Below are positions 49,099 to 60,400 of a DNA stretch of 64,000 nucleotides, piece after piece. How positions within the stretch are numbered: the first letter of the stretch is position 1; the number at the start of each line of letters is the position of its first letter. The DNA is taken from positions 62,001-126,000 of the forward strand of contig JAFPUM010000002.1 of assembly GCA_017395425.1 (NCBI GenBank), in the 5' to 3' direction. The position numbers were made by a program, and so were the translations under genes. The notes under the pieces are model-generated. The model was not told the origin of the DNA, did no database searches, and saw only the letters and a list, made by a program, of their open reading frames with translations. The DNA is from Clostridia bacterium. Lineage in GTDB: Bacteria > Bacillota > Clostridia > Oscillospirales > Acutalibacteraceae.

Positions 49099-49881
49099 TC
49101 AGGGTGTTTTGGTGTATTGCCAGACCGTTTTGAGATGGGAACCCAGTTCCTGGAAGGTAAAGCTCTGTTCCGAGCGCTTGGGGCTGACGGTATCGTTGAC
49201 CAGAAATTTCCCCTCTTCATCCACGCCGCGTATCACCACTGTCTGCGAAAAGACCTTGCCGTCCGTGAGACAAACCACCACGCTGCCTGCCTCCCCCACG
49301 GCTTCCCGGATCATCCGGTCGCCCACCGGCAGTTCCTTCACGGTCAGACCCATTGACCGGGCACCGTCGGAAAGCAGCTTCTTCGGCTTTCCCTCCCAGC
49401 CCGAGCGCGACGCCAGCTGCGCCGTATAGACCGGTGTGAGCGAATCGTCCTTCTGCACATACACCGCCGCCATCGACAGCGCGGTCGGCGCACTCCCCCG
49501 CAGTCCCAGCACACTGTCACCGTAACGCAGATACCCCCATCGCAAATCCCATTGCACCAATTTTGGCGGCACGCTCCGATCTTCATAATCAGTCAGCGCC
49601 GTGAGGTCGGCGCTGAAATTGACAATCCTGCCCGGATACGCCAGCACAAACTCCTTCGCTTCCTCGTTGTGTTTGAAAAAGGTGACAAGCTCGTCGGGAT
49701 AGTCCGAACGCTGAAAGCCGTTTTCGGTCGCGTATTCATAGATTTCTTTTTCGGCGGCGTTGTTCTGACCGAGACCCCCGACATATTTGAGAGACACATT
49801 GATCAATATCGCAACCGTCACGACCATCAGCACCATATGAAACGGCGGATAAATGTTTTTTTTACTGCTAGCTGTTGCCAT
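49099..49881 (-). CDS. C39-like peptidase-fold membrane-anchored protein without catalytic residues
   Basis: A 260-residue protein with an N-terminal membrane anchor (about residues 13-35) and an outside domain resembling the C39_2 papain-like family. VPPKLVQWDLRWGYLRYG keeps the oxyanion Gln (Gln110). The family's GCGP nucleophile motif is Gly-Ser-Ala-Pro here (129-132), and the usual GH is Ser-Gln-Thr (212-214). The third-residue site VND (228-230) is kept. It is therefore probably a pseudoprotease acting in binding. AAAGGAGA precedes the ATG at 49881. Confidence 0.78.
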   Translation of the reverse strand: MATASSKKNIYPPFHMVLMVVTVAILINVSLKYVGGLGQNNAAEKEIYEYATENGFQRSDYPDELVTFFKHNEEAKEFVLAYPGRIVNFSADLTALTDYEDRSVPPKLVQWDLRWGYLRYGDSVLGLRGSAPTALSMAAVYVQKDDSLTPVYTAQLASRSGWEGKPKKLLSDGARSMGLTVKELPVGDRMIREAVGEAGSVVVCLTDGKVFSQTVVIRGVDEEGKFLVNDTVSPKRSEQSFTFQELGSHLKTVWQYTKTP

Positions 49882-49957
49882 AATATCTCCTTTGCACGAC
49901 AATTGGATTTTACGGAAGGAATCTTCCTATCCCTCCGCTGATTGACATAGCAAAAGT

Positions 49958-49963
49958 ATTATA
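49958..49963 (-). promoter_or_regulatory. Extended -10 promoter element for the C39-like gene
   Basis: On the minus strand TATAAT is preceded by TGA, an extended -10; the -35 is poor. The start would lie near 49951, about 70 bases before the ATG. Confidence 0.45.
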
Positions 49964-50144
49964 TCACATTGACTTGCAAAATGCACCTGTTTTTTTTTCT
50001 CGGATTCCGGAAACGTGACCGATTCACCCGCGGTATTCATTTTCTGCCGACGCCGTGCATAACATGATGAATGAGCAGCGTGAAACGGCGCCCTGTTCTG
50101 TCCGGCGCGAACACATACACGCCGCTGTGAGAGGATGCATCTAC

Positions 50145-50426
50145 ATGACCGATGAAAAAAACCTGTCCCGTCTCCCCCACAACCTCATTCTGAACGACCG
50201 CCGCACCCTTTCGGTCGCCGGCGTGAGCGAGGTAGTCAGCTGTGATGAAGAAATTGTGGTGCTTCGCACCGTGATGGGAGAACTCACTGTCAGCGGGAGC
50301 AAACTGCACATCGGACGTTTTGATCGGGAGAGCGGCGAACTAAAGCTCGACGGCAGCATCAAGGAACTGGTCTACACCGATCTCGAAACCCGGCAGCGCG
50401 GTCTCTTTGATAAATTATTCCGATAA
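50145..50426 (+). CDS. yabP: Sporulation protein YabP
   Basis: Small protein (93 residues) needed for a late stage of spore formation; expressed in the mother cell in Bacillus. The conserved HNLILNDRRTLSVAGVSEV and LTVSGSKLHIGRFD stretches identify it. The ATG at 50145 has GAGAGGA nine bases upstream; the open frame extends upstream without family sequence. It is followed by yabQ, divIC and yabR, the standard cluster. Confidence 0.93.
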   Translation: MTDEKNLSRLPHNLILNDRRTLSVAGVSEVVSCDEEIVVLRTVMGELTVSGSKLHIGRFDRESGELKLDGSIKELVYTDLETRQRGLFDKLFR

Positions 50427-50443
50427 ATGACAGGTTGAATCAG

Positions 50444-50839
50444 ATGATGGAATCAATGGAATATACCTATACCCCGGGACTGTTCTCCCTGCTGCAGGCA
50501 CTGGCGGCGGGTCTCGCTCTCGGACTCTATTACGACGTCTTCCGACTGCTGCGCCGGCTGTTTCGTTTTTCAGCGTTTTCGGTGGCCATGCAGGACATTC
50601 TATTCTGGTGCAGCGCTGCCGTAGGGCTGTTTTTTGTCTGCCTGCGCTGGAATGCCGACGTCATACGTGTTTATTTTGTTTTCTTCACGTTGATTGGCTG
50701 GCTGCTGTACCTGCTCACAGCGGGACAAATGGTTTTTTGGTTGGTAGATAGTGTAAAGAAACCAATTTGTCGCATTTTTGAGAAAATTCGTGAAGCTATT
50801 ATTCACACTGTCCGGCGTTTTTACCAAATAATTAAATAG
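50444..50839 (+). CDS. yabQ: Spore cortex protein YabQ
   Basis: Membrane protein needed for spore cortex formation. The 131 residues have three to four hydrophobic segments and the family's LGLYYDVFRLLRRLFR start, followed by a segment with DILFW and a basic tail. The ATG at 50444 has AGG upstream; a TTG at 50435 would add three residues. It lies 17 bases after yabP. Confidence 0.88.
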   Translation: MMESMEYTYTPGLFSLLQALAAGLALGLYYDVFRLLRRLFRFSAFSVAMQDILFWCSAAVGLFFVCLRWNADVIRVYFVFFTLIGWLLYLLTAGQMVFWLVDSVKKPICRIFEKIREAIIHTVRRFYQIIK

Positions 50840-50904
50840 TTACTCTCGTTGTATTATCATATTATGACAAAGATAAAAAATTTTAAATTAATTTGAGAAT
50901 CCAC

Positions 50905-50932
50905 TTGCAATCAGTTTTAAACATGCTATAAT
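50905..50932 (+). promoter_or_regulatory. SigA promoter with extended -10 for divIC
   Basis: TTGCAA (50905-50910) and TATAAT (50927-50932, preceded by TGC) are separated by 16 bases. It separates the vegetative gene divIC from the sporulation genes just before it. Confidence 0.75.
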
Positions 50933-51045
50933 GTTAAGGAAAAGAGTGACCGGGATAATAATTTACAATTTGGCAAATATTATTTTACATTTTTATGGAT
51001 TTATTTTTCTGCAAATGAAACAATTATGTGGGGTACGAAATAAAT

Positions 51046-51483
51046 ATGACATATCATCAGAAACATCTTCCTTCCGGTCAGCACAGTGGGCGGGCTTCCG
51101 GAAGGTCTGGAAAACGCCGCTTTTTTGCCACGGCAAAAGCTAAAATGAATGATTCTGCCGATTTTTTTCGCCGCAACCGCATCTCTTTGGTTGAAACCGT
51201 AAATGCTATGAGCTTTACAACCAAGGTTGTATTGAGCCTCATCGGCATGGTAATCGCTGTCAGTGCACTGGTCTCCCTCACCAAAGCCCAGTTGACTGTC
51301 AATGAAAAGGAACGCACGCTTGCGGAGCTGGATCGGCAGATTGCACAGCAGACGCTGGACAATAAAGAACTGGATGAGCGCCTTCACGGTGATCTCGACC
51401 AGTACATTGAGGCTTACGCACGCGAAAAACTCGATATGGTGAAGCCGGGCGAACGTGTGTATATCAACACCAATGGGGATTGA
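51046..51483 (+). CDS. divIC: Septum formation initiator DivIC/FtsB-like
   Basis: Bitopic division protein, 145 residues: a cytoplasmic basic N-terminus, one membrane segment (VVLSLIGMVIAVSALVSL) and an outside coiled coil (RTLAELDRQIAQQTLDNKEL) ending in YAREKLDMVKPGERVYI, the family's typical end. The ATG at 51046 and a GTG at 51028 are both possible; neither has a strong ribosome binding site. The yabQ-divIC-yabR order supports the call. Confidence 0.9.
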   Translation: MTYHQKHLPSGQHSGRASGRSGKRRFFATAKAKMNDSADFFRRNRISLVETVNAMSFTTKVVLSLIGMVIAVSALVSLTKAQLTVNEKERTLAELDRQIAQQTLDNKELDERLHGDLDQYIEAYAREKLDMVKPGERVYINTNGD

Positions 51484-51578
51484 TCGCCTTTCATCTTTCG
51501 TTTGTTACCGGCTCCTGTAAAGGAACCGGCTGAGAGCCTGTTCGGCTCTAAATATTTTCGAGAGGAACATATTGGATT

Positions 51579-52094
51579 ATGGCATTTGAGGTTGGACAGA
51601 TCGTTGAGGGCAAGGTCACCGGCATCATGAATTACGGTGCTTTTGTGGATTTGGGAAACGGCGCGTCGGGCATGGTACATATTTCCGAAGTGGCACCCAC
51701 CTTTGTCAATGAGATCAAGGATCATCTGACGATCGGTCAGGACGTGAAAGTAAAGATTATTGCCATTGACGAACGCGGCAAAATCGGGCTTTCCATCAAG
51801 CAGGCAATGCCGCGTCCGCAGGGCAGCAATGGACGCGGTCGCGGTACGGGCGCTCAGAACGGCGGAGCTGCCGGACGTCCCCGCGGGGGCAGAAACGGCG
51901 GAGGCAGTTCTTCCGGCACCCCCGGCAATTACGACTGGAACCGCAGCCGACAGAATGCTTCCGACAGCTTTGACGATATGCTGTCCAAATTTATGGCATC
52001 GAGCGACGAAAAGATTTCCGGCATGAAAAAGGACAACCGTCGCAGCCGCAGAGGCGGTCAGAACGGTGGTCAGAATGGCGGCAATGACTGGTAA
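51579..52094 (+). CDS. yabR: S1-domain RNA-binding protein (YabR)
   Basis: A 171-residue protein with one S1 domain (about residues 4-73: VGQIVEGKVTGIMNYGAFVD and GASGMVHISEVA, ending in KIGLSIKQA). The remaining 95 residues are low-complexity, rich in Gly, Arg, Asn and Ser, with NGGQNGGQNGG repeats, likely a disordered RNA-binding tail. GAGAGGAAC lies upstream of the ATG at a somewhat long distance. It stands at the usual place after divIC. Confidence 0.93.
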   Translation: MAFEVGQIVEGKVTGIMNYGAFVDLGNGASGMVHISEVAPTFVNEIKDHLTIGQDVKVKIIAIDERGKIGLSIKQAMPRPQGSNGRGRGTGAQNGGAAGRPRGGRNGGGSSSGTPGNYDWNRSRQNASDSFDDMLSKFMASSDEKISGMKKDNRRSRRGGQNGGQNGGNDW

Positions 52095-52302
52095 CTGTCG
52101 CTCCGTCGGCTGTTTTTCCGCGTTTTTTCCTTTTCATCACATAATACCTGAACACCATCTCCGGCGGTTGCCGCAGGGTGACAGCGCTGAAAAAAGTCGC
52201 AGTATCGGCTTTTTTCGTTGTGCCTGCGACAGCCGCCCTTCTGTTTGAATGCGGCATGAGCTCTTTTACAGGGCTGACAACTATGACAAGGAGTTTTACT
52301 TT

Positions 52303-53502
52303 ATGGTCACAAATGCTGTAACAACTTTTACCTTTACACACGTTTGGATCTATACGGCGGAAGGTCAGCCCATCCCGGATGGCTTTCTGACCGTCCGGGA
52401 CGGGATCATTGCGGCGCTCGGCGATATGGCGGATTATCATCCCGACCGGCTGCCGCAAAACGGCGTTGTCACGGATTTGCGGGGACGTCGCCTGTATCCC
52501 GGCTTCATCGACGCGCACACCCATGTGGGGATGTGGGACGACGGTCTCGGCTTTGAAGGGGACGACGGCAATGAGATCGGTGAACCGGTAACGGCTGCGC
52601 TGCGTGCCATTGACGCCGTCAACGGCTTTGACCGCTGCTTTGAGGAAGCGCACAACGCGGGTGTCACCACTGTCGTCACCGGTCCGGGCAGCGCCAACCC
52701 CATCGGCGGCATGATGGCTGCCGTCAAAACCACCGGCGGTCGGGTGGATCATATGATTCTGAAATTTCCCGTATCCATGAAAATGGCGCTGGGCGAAAAT
52801 CCCAAGACCGTCTATCACCAGCGCGACGAAACCCCCGTAACCCGCATGGCAACCGCCAGAATCATCCGCGAGGCGCTCATCAAAGCGCAGCGCTACGCCA
52901 AGGCACTCGATGAGGCGGAAGAGGAAAGCGACAAGCCGGATTATGACGCTGACTGCGAGGCACTCATTCCGGTGATCCGCGGGGAACTGCCGGTACACTT
53001 TCATGCCCACCGCCGCGACGACATCTTTACCGCCGTGCGCATCGCGGAAGAATTCGGGCTTGACTATATCATCGTTCACGGAACCGAGGGACATCTTTGT
53101 GCCGAGGAACTGGCTGCCTGCGGCGCGAAGGTATTTTCCGGACCGCTGCTCTCCGACCGTTCCAAGCCGGAACTGAGCAACCTCTCCCCTGCTGCTGCGG
53201 GGATTCTCGATCGCGCGGGGATTCCCACCGCGCTCGTCACGGATCACCCGGTCATTCCCATTCAGTATCTGCCGGTCTGCGCCGGTTTGATGGTGCGTGA
53301 AGGGATGGATTACGACAGCGCCCTGCGGGGCATCACCATCCGTCCCGCACAGTTATTGGGCATTGACGACCGCGTGGGCTCGCTGCGCGTCGGCAAGGAC
53401 GCGGATTTTTCCGTCTTTGATGCCGATCCCCTCACCCTCGCCGCCAAACCGCTGGCGGTCTACATCGATGGCCGCGAGGTCTATCACGACGCACGCTTTT
53501 AA
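52303..53502 (+). CDS. Amidohydrolase-superfamily protein (imidazolonepropionase-like)
   Basis: Metal-dependent hydrolase of 399 residues, substrate unknown. Metal ligands are in GFIDAHTHVGMW (HxH), HFHAHRRDD and the His in IIVHGTEGH, with the late Asp in ALVTDHPVIPIQYL. The C-terminal segment GSLRVGKDADFSVFDADPL is the beta-domain typical of the family. AAGGAG lies nine bases before the ATG at 52303. It is 12 bases before the fumarase alpha gene and probably cotranscribed with it. Confidence 0.9.
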   Translation: MVTNAVTTFTFTHVWIYTAEGQPIPDGFLTVRDGIIAALGDMADYHPDRLPQNGVVTDLRGRRLYPGFIDAHTHVGMWDDGLGFEGDDGNEIGEPVTAALRAIDAVNGFDRCFEEAHNAGVTTVVTGPGSANPIGGMMAAVKTTGGRVDHMILKFPVSMKMALGENPKTVYHQRDETPVTRMATARIIREALIKAQRYAKALDEAEEESDKPDYDADCEALIPVIRGELPVHFHAHRRDDIFTAVRIAEEFGLDYIIVHGTEGHLCAEELAACGAKVFSGPLLSDRSKPELSNLSPAAAGILDRAGIPTALVTDHPVIPIQYLPVCAGLMVREGMDYDSALRGITIRPAQLLGIDDRVGSLRVGKDADFSVFDADPLTLAAKPLAVYIDGREVYHDARF

Positions 53503-53514
53503 GGGAGGCTTCTG

Positions 53515-54363
53515 ATGAACATGAGAACCATTCACACAGACGCGGTCTCCGATGCGGTACGCGAACTGTGCATCCGCGCCAACAAGGTGCTGTCTGACGA
53601 TCTGACCGCCCGCATCTGCGCCTGTGCGGATCGCGAAACCTCCGCGCTGGGACGGGCTGTCTTTGACGATATGAAGGCAAATCTCGCTGCTGCCGCTTCA
53701 CTGGATATTCCGATCTGTCAGGACACAGGCATGGCAGTCGTCTTTCTGGAAGTCGGTCAGGAGGCACATATCGTGGGAGGATGGCTGGAGGATGCTGTCA
53801 ACGACGGTGTAAGCCGCGGCTATACCGACGGTCTGCTGCGCAAATCGGTGGTTGCCGACCCGCTTCGCCGCGTCAATACCAACGACAACACGCCCGCGGT
53901 CATTCACACCCGCATCGTTCCCGGCGACCGATTGAAAATCACGGTGGCGCCCAAGGGCTTCGGCAGTGAAAATATGAGCCGCCTGCGGATGTTCACCCCT
54001 TCCTATGGACGGGACGACATCATTGCCTTTATTGCCGAAACCGCACGGATCGCCGGCGGCAATCCCTGCCCGCCGATGGTGCTGGGCGTGGGCATCGGCA
54101 GCGACTTTGAAGGCTGCGCCCTGCTCGCGAAAATGGCACTGTGCCGAAGTCTGGAACAGCCCCATCCCGACGAATACTATCGGGCGATGGAACAGGACGC
54201 GCTGGCTGCCGTCAACGCAACCGGTGTGGGACCGCAGGGCTTCGGGGGCAGCATCACCGCGCTCGGCGTCAATATTGAAACCGCTCCCACCCATATCGCG
54301 GGTCTGCCCGTGGCAGTCAATGTCGGCTGTCACGTCACCCGTCACGCTTCCATGATATTATAA
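53515..54363 (+). CDS. Fumarate hydratase class I (Fe-S), alpha subunit
   Basis: Fe-S hydro-lyase subunit of the fumarase/tartrate dehydratase family, 282 residues. All three iron-sulfur ligands are present: Cys68 in PICQDTGM, Cys185 in GGNPCPPM and Cys201 in FEGCALLA. GVGPQGFGG and the NVGCHVTRHAS end are conserved. The enzyme normally needs a beta subunit (about 185 residues), but a terminator follows instead. GGGAGG lies six bases before the ATG. Substrate (fumarate or tartrate) cannot be decided. Confidence 0.92.
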   Translation: MNMRTIHTDAVSDAVRELCIRANKVLSDDLTARICACADRETSALGRAVFDDMKANLAAAASLDIPICQDTGMAVVFLEVGQEAHIVGGWLEDAVNDGVSRGYTDGLLRKSVVADPLRRVNTNDNTPAVIHTRIVPGDRLKITVAPKGFGSENMSRLRMFTPSYGRDDIIAFIAETARIAGGNPCPPMVLGVGIGSDFEGCALLAKMALCRSLEQPHPDEYYRAMEQDALAAVNATGVGPQGFGGSITALGVNIETAPTHIAGLPVAVNVGCHVTRHASMIL

Positions 54364-54398
54364 ATATCTGCCTTCGGTTTTTTCCCGATTGCCAAATC

Positions 54399-54439
54399 AG
54401 CCCCGCCTCCGGTCTGTACGACCCGAGGCGGGGCTTTTT
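54399..54439 (+). terminator. Terminator after the fumarase alpha gene
   Basis: AGCCCCGCCTC (54399-54409) pairs perfectly with GAGGCGGGGCT (54425-54435), followed by a T-run. It lies between two converging genes; the T-run exists only on the plus strand. Confidence 0.92.
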
Positions 54440-54468
54440 GGGATTTTTGGAATTTTTAAGATGAACCG

Positions 54469-57400
54469 CTATGCAGCGTCATGCAGGGCTCGTCTGCGCA
54501 TACGCCGCCGGAGCAGGATAAATCCTGCCAGCGATCCGGTCAACACCAGCGCCGCGCCGCCAAATCCAAGCGTGATGCCTGTGGGCGGTGTAAACGTTTG
54601 GCGATGGTTGACAAAGGACACCTGATTGTCCGTCTCACCGTTGCTCAGCGTACCTGCAACACTGTTTCCTGTTACAGTGCTATTCGTGTCATCATACGCT
54701 GTGACGGCATATTCACTCTCATTTTCCTCTTGTTTTTCTGTCACCGTATAGGTCGCATTGAGGGGAAGCTTGAGAATGCGGAGCGTCTGGTTATGGCTGA
54801 GCGTCACCTCTGCCGTACCGTTTTCGTTAAATGTGATCGAATCATAGTCCACTGAGCCGATACCGGTTTGCTTCTCGCACTCATAGGTTCCGGTGAGAGG
54901 CACACCGTTCAGTTTCAGGGTGACGGTGAAGGGGAACGCCTTGTGTCGGTTGGCAAAGACACCGGTCACGGTCTTTTTGACAGCCAGTGTGGCGGTGATA
55001 CGTTCATTGACGATATAGCCGCCATTCGTAGCGCCGTCTGTGCGGAAGGTGTGATTCTTGTCTCTGTGTTCCTGACGGTAGTTATCCACCGACTGTTCCT
55101 TTGCCAGATACTCCCATTGCTGCGGGGCATTCCCTTCGGAACCTTCCGAATATCTGGGAAGTCCCTGGATGGTCAGACGGTAGTAGTACACAATGCTGCT
55201 GCCTACCTTCCTTTCCACCACATCTGATTTGACGGTCATTCCTTCTGTGCCGCCGCCGTTGGCATCACAATGATAGGTGGCAACCTGATCTCCGGTTGCG
55301 TCCGTCGTAACAGTACGTGTGAAGGTCAGCAGCGGATGGAAGTTGCTGTCCAGCGTTCCGGAACCTTTCTCATGGCGCTGAAGTTTGATCTCAATGGCCT
55401 GTGCCTCATCGTTCGGCCACTTGTTCTGATTGGTGCCTTTCCACTGCTTGTTGACCGTGAACTCCGTCACTGCCTTGCGGTTGTGAACCGTCACCGCGTT
55501 ATTGACTGCCTTCGCGTAAGTCGCGGTTTTGTCATTCGGGTCATACACTGCCTCATAGCCGAGGGTGCATTCGCTCTCCTGCACATAGTAGAACATCTCA
55601 CTGCCGTCGTCGCTGACCAGCGGCAACCCGGTAAAGACCGACTTCCACGCTTCGGTTTCACCGTTATTGTCGGCTGTGCCGTCGAGAGTGACGGTCTTCA
55701 TCACCTGCGACTGGGACAGAAGCGGGGTTCCGTCCGCTTTCATCGGGCAACCATACAGCGTCAGCACCGCACTTACGCCGGTGGGAATGGGATCGGTATC
55801 CCACGTCTTGGTCAGCGTGATGTCATGCGCGGTTTTCTTTTGATTGATGAGATCGGTCAGGTTTTTCGTCAGAATAACGCCCGATGCAGCCGAAACCGTA
55901 CTGTTGTTGCTGACGGTCATAAGGTCATACCCGTTGGGACAGTTCTCTTCTTTGACGATGTATTGGATTGGCTCCTGTTGGGTCGTAGTCGTCGTCACGG
56001 CTTCTTCACCTTCGCCGGTGGTAGTGGTAACAGTCACCAGACGGTTCTTGGGCAGGGCTTTGAATACCGCGCGTCCTGCCGGTGTTTCTCCGTTTGCGTC
56101 CTCCACGCCGTCGAGCGTCACCGTTCTGACCGCTTCGCCCACAGGCTGCTGCGTGTTCGTGTCATACACATAGACGCTCAGTCTGACTTCCGCGTTGCCC
56201 GAACCGTCCGCTTTCTGCGGCCAGTTCATCGCACTGCCGGACTGATTCTGCCACTTTTTGTTGACATAATACGACACCGTTTCCGTATTGTAACTGTTGG
56301 TAAAGGTCATCGTGCGGGGGTTGCCGGAACGGGCTTCTTCCTGCGTAACGGTAAATTCTGCCACGGTAGTGCTGCCGCCGGTACCGTTATCGAGGCGGTA
56401 TTTGCTGCCGGTTGTCACCGAAACGCTTTCGGTCTGCCCTTCAAATCCCTGATTGTTGGCATAGGCAGTCACAACGTCATCATTGCCGTTTTCGGTCAGA
56501 CGGTAGCTGCCTTCGTCCAGTCCGGAAAATACAAAGGTATAGGTGCCGTCATCGTTAGCGGTGAAATTTTCGGCAGTAAACGGAATGCTGTCATAGGATT
56601 TGTCTACGATTGTGTTGATAATGGTCTGGCCGTTTTCATCGGTCGTTTTTTCGGTATGCGTCAGTTTATGCACTGCCCAATCGCCCTCATTGGTTGACGG
56701 GTCTACGACCCATTTTTCCAGTTTGAAGCTGAGCTTGCTCATCGCCGTATCCGACAGCTTCAGATTGCCGTCGAATTTCTTTGTGACCTCCATGCTGGTG
56801 CGGTAGGGGGTGTTGCGGACCGTGAGCACATCTCCTTCGAGGAACTGATACTGACTGTAATCCACGGAGCCGCTGTCGGTAATATGGAATTTGTAATAGA
56901 TGTCGCTGGGAATATATCCGTCCAGAGGCTCATTTTCATGGAGATAGTAATTACGGTTGAGTTCAAGATTGGCGCCGCCCTCATCGTCCTTGAGTTCGAG
57001 CTTGGCAAAGCCGTCCTTGCCCGTTTCACCATCCACGGCAGTGGTCGCTACCACTTCTTTTCCATCCGACATAAGGGGGACAAACTTTCTCCCGTTTTCT
57101 CCCTCACCGTCGGTGACAATATTATTGGTGGAATGCCTCTGAAAAATCCTGTCGCCTACCATACGGTATTTGTCATCCGCGTTATCCACAACATTATATA
57201 CATAATTATTGAATACGCGGCGTCCGTCATATACCTGCTGACCCTCCACCAGCTTATATACCTTACCGTCATCCACCGAATAGCCTTCTCCCTCTAAACT
57301 TGACTGTGGCTGAGCGGTATTGATGTAAAACATGCCATCCGCGTATCTCAGACGCTTATCCCCGGATTCACGGTAGAGGGTTGTGCCATCTTCCGCCACG

Positions 57401-60400
57401 AAGAATTTATCGTCAAACTCTTCGTACATGGTGAAGGAGACGCCGTTCAGCCCTTTTTCCATATGGCTGTCGCTGTATTTGAAGAGATAGAGCATCGGGG
57501 TCGGCGCCGAACCGCCGCTGGTAATGGAAACGGTCGCCTTGCCTTTCACTTCCGCGCCGTATCCCAGCACCTGAACGGTGTTGTCAAAGGACACATCGCC
57601 GGTGACGGCATTGCCGTTCTCGTCTTTGGGTTCCGCTATCACGCGGGCATCGTAGTTGATCACCACACGGGTATTGTCCGGGATGGTAAAGGTACCCGTA
57701 TTTTGGCGGAAATCAAACGTGACCGGTGCGTTGGGAGGATCGGTATCGACGGTGACGGACTTATAGTCGACCGAGATACTGTCGGAATAGGTGTCGATGA
57801 CATCCATCGCGTTGCCGTCGTTGAGCGTGAGCTTTCCGGGATTCACGTCGATGGTAAATTTCAGCAGCGGATGCTGCGCCGTTTCATTTTCATCCACATT
57901 CCTGAAATACTTCGTGACCGGCTTGAGTGCCTTGCCCGGCGAATACGTGAAAATAGCGCTGTCGGAAACGTCACGGCAGACGGCGGTATTGCTGAACACT
58001 GCCTGTCCTTTCATCGGACCGTCCAGTGGTGCCTCGGCTGCCATTTTTTCCAGCTTGGCAATCGCGTCTCTGTCCCGGGGCACCAGATAATAGTCCACCG
58101 AATAGAAATTGCACAACTGACCCGCGTCATTCGTGAACTTCGAGGGGTCATTGAAGGTAAAGACAGCGCCGTCTTCGGTTTCATCCATCGATACTTCAAA
58201 CTCAGGACAGGTGAGGTGCATCCGTCCCTGCGCGTCTTTCGTGGCAGTATCGCGTCTGTCGCCCTGGCTGTAATCTGCGCGATGTTTGAAATATCCTACA
58301 CTCTGACAAAGAGGACCCAGACTGGCTTTGGCGCCCCAGCCGTTGATTTCACTCTGCCCGGAAAAAGTGGGACAGAGCCAGTCCAGATAGTTGTCGCCAT
58401 CTTCCGTGGGTACGGTGGATATGCTATTGTATTCATGGTCATACGACATGAAATCGAACTGCTTGAACAGTGTCGTGTCATAATAATCGTTGATCACAAT
58501 AGGTTCATTGGTATTGATGCCGTTGACCGAAATGCTGAACCGGTACACCGGATACGTCACATCAATGGTACGCGGCTCACCGTTGGCGTCCAATACCGGC
58601 GTGAAGCCATCCTCTTTATACATGATTTCCTTCTTCACGGCATTGATGGTCTTGCTGGTGCCGTTGACATAATTCAGCTTATAGACGCCGACGCTCTGCG
58701 TGTTGAAGGAATCGGTGCCAGCCACGCCGTTGACCATGACCCAGTTCTGATGGGTAAAGAGTTTGGGCTGATAGTAGGAGGAGGCGTCGCAGACCGCCTG
58801 TGCCTGCTGCGCCCACTCGGTGGGAAAGGTGGTGTGGAGACGCACCTGAATCTTGCGGTACTCTTCACCGGTGTCAGGGTCGTTAAGACCGGGATGCTCC
58901 TGTGCGGCATCTTTGTAGAAATACATATAGAAGCATTTGTTGACGCTGTTGGAAGTATTAACCGCCGAATTGGAGAAATCCAGTCTCACCGGTCCCGCAC
59001 CGGTCATCACGCCGGTTAAAGAGGGACGGGTACCGTTGAATTCCAGCAATTCTTCGTCCTTCCCCACATTGTTATCCTGAATGAAATAAAACGCCTTGAC
59101 CGATTCGCCTTCTTTGAGACCGTAAATCTCCACCCATTGCAGGGTTTCCTGATAATTCTTGCCCCCTACCGGATTTCCGTCGCTGTCATACAGTATTTCC
59201 CCGGTAAAAGGATCCTTATTGGTAACCCATCTTCTGGGAAGAAAATACTTGTTCTTGTTGTCGAATACGCCCGAATCGCCCGGCTGTCCCTCCGAGAACT
59301 TGATGGTATCATCCACTTTGGTTTTGTGGATATCCACATTGACATTCCACGTCACGCTGTCCGAGAGGATTTCCGTGGCTTGCTTGCTGACGCCGATGCC
59401 GCCCTCGCCGGGCTTATCCACCAGTACGACGGCGGTATCTTCGCCGCACTTGCCGCTGACCGAATTGGGAATCGAAGTCTGACCGAGCAGCTCGGTGCGT
59501 GACAGACGCGTGGTATAGGTAACGGTGTATTGATAGGGCTGATCGTCCTCTTCGGGAATATGATAGGTCCACGTCTTGGCGGTGCCCTTATCCACGCCCA
59601 TCGCTTCCCACGAAACCTCTCGCGTGGAAGAGTTGCCGTTCTTGTCGACCATTTCGATGGAAATACCGTCCCCGGCATACAATCCGATGGGAGCGAATCT
59701 CTGAACATTTTCGCTGTTGCCGTTGTTGACATCCTGTATCAGCGTCATCTGACCCATTGTGTCGGTCAGATCGGAACCGCCCAGAAAAATATTCTTGTCG
59801 CGGTTGGTGACGACGCGCCAGGTGATTTCGGCATAGGGGTCGCCGGAAACGCTGATGTTTTTGACGCTTACCGCCGTTTTGTCAATGTCGTTGAAATCCA
59901 CGTCCTTGACATGCGCCGTCGCGACGTTGTCCTCCGGATGCGCGTCGCCCGTCACTTCGGCGGTATTGCCCATCTCTTCAAAGGTTGCCGCGCCGCTCTT
60001 TTCGATCTTGTTGACGTTCACGTTGCAGTCATATTCGATGACCAGAACGTCATAATCGTCCATCTTGGGAATCGTCACCGCGAACCCGTTGTTGGGGTCG
60101 GCGGAAACCGTCGGCTGGTAATCGGATGCAAAGGTGTAGGTGACATCTTCTCCGGAACCGCCGGAAGATGTCATATGATTGTAACCCTCAAAGTAAACCA
60201 TCACGTTGGAAGCATCAGGCGGAATCAGCGCCGAACCCATGCGGTCGGTGAGGGTAAGGTTGGCGGTGTTGCCCTCGGAAGAAACCTCCACCTTGTATCT
60301 CACATAACGTCTGCTGCCGGAGGTCGACGCGTTGTTAATTGTCACCTTCTTGGTCACCACGGCGTTATCCGGATCTTCCCGCTCGAGATTGAGAATCTTG

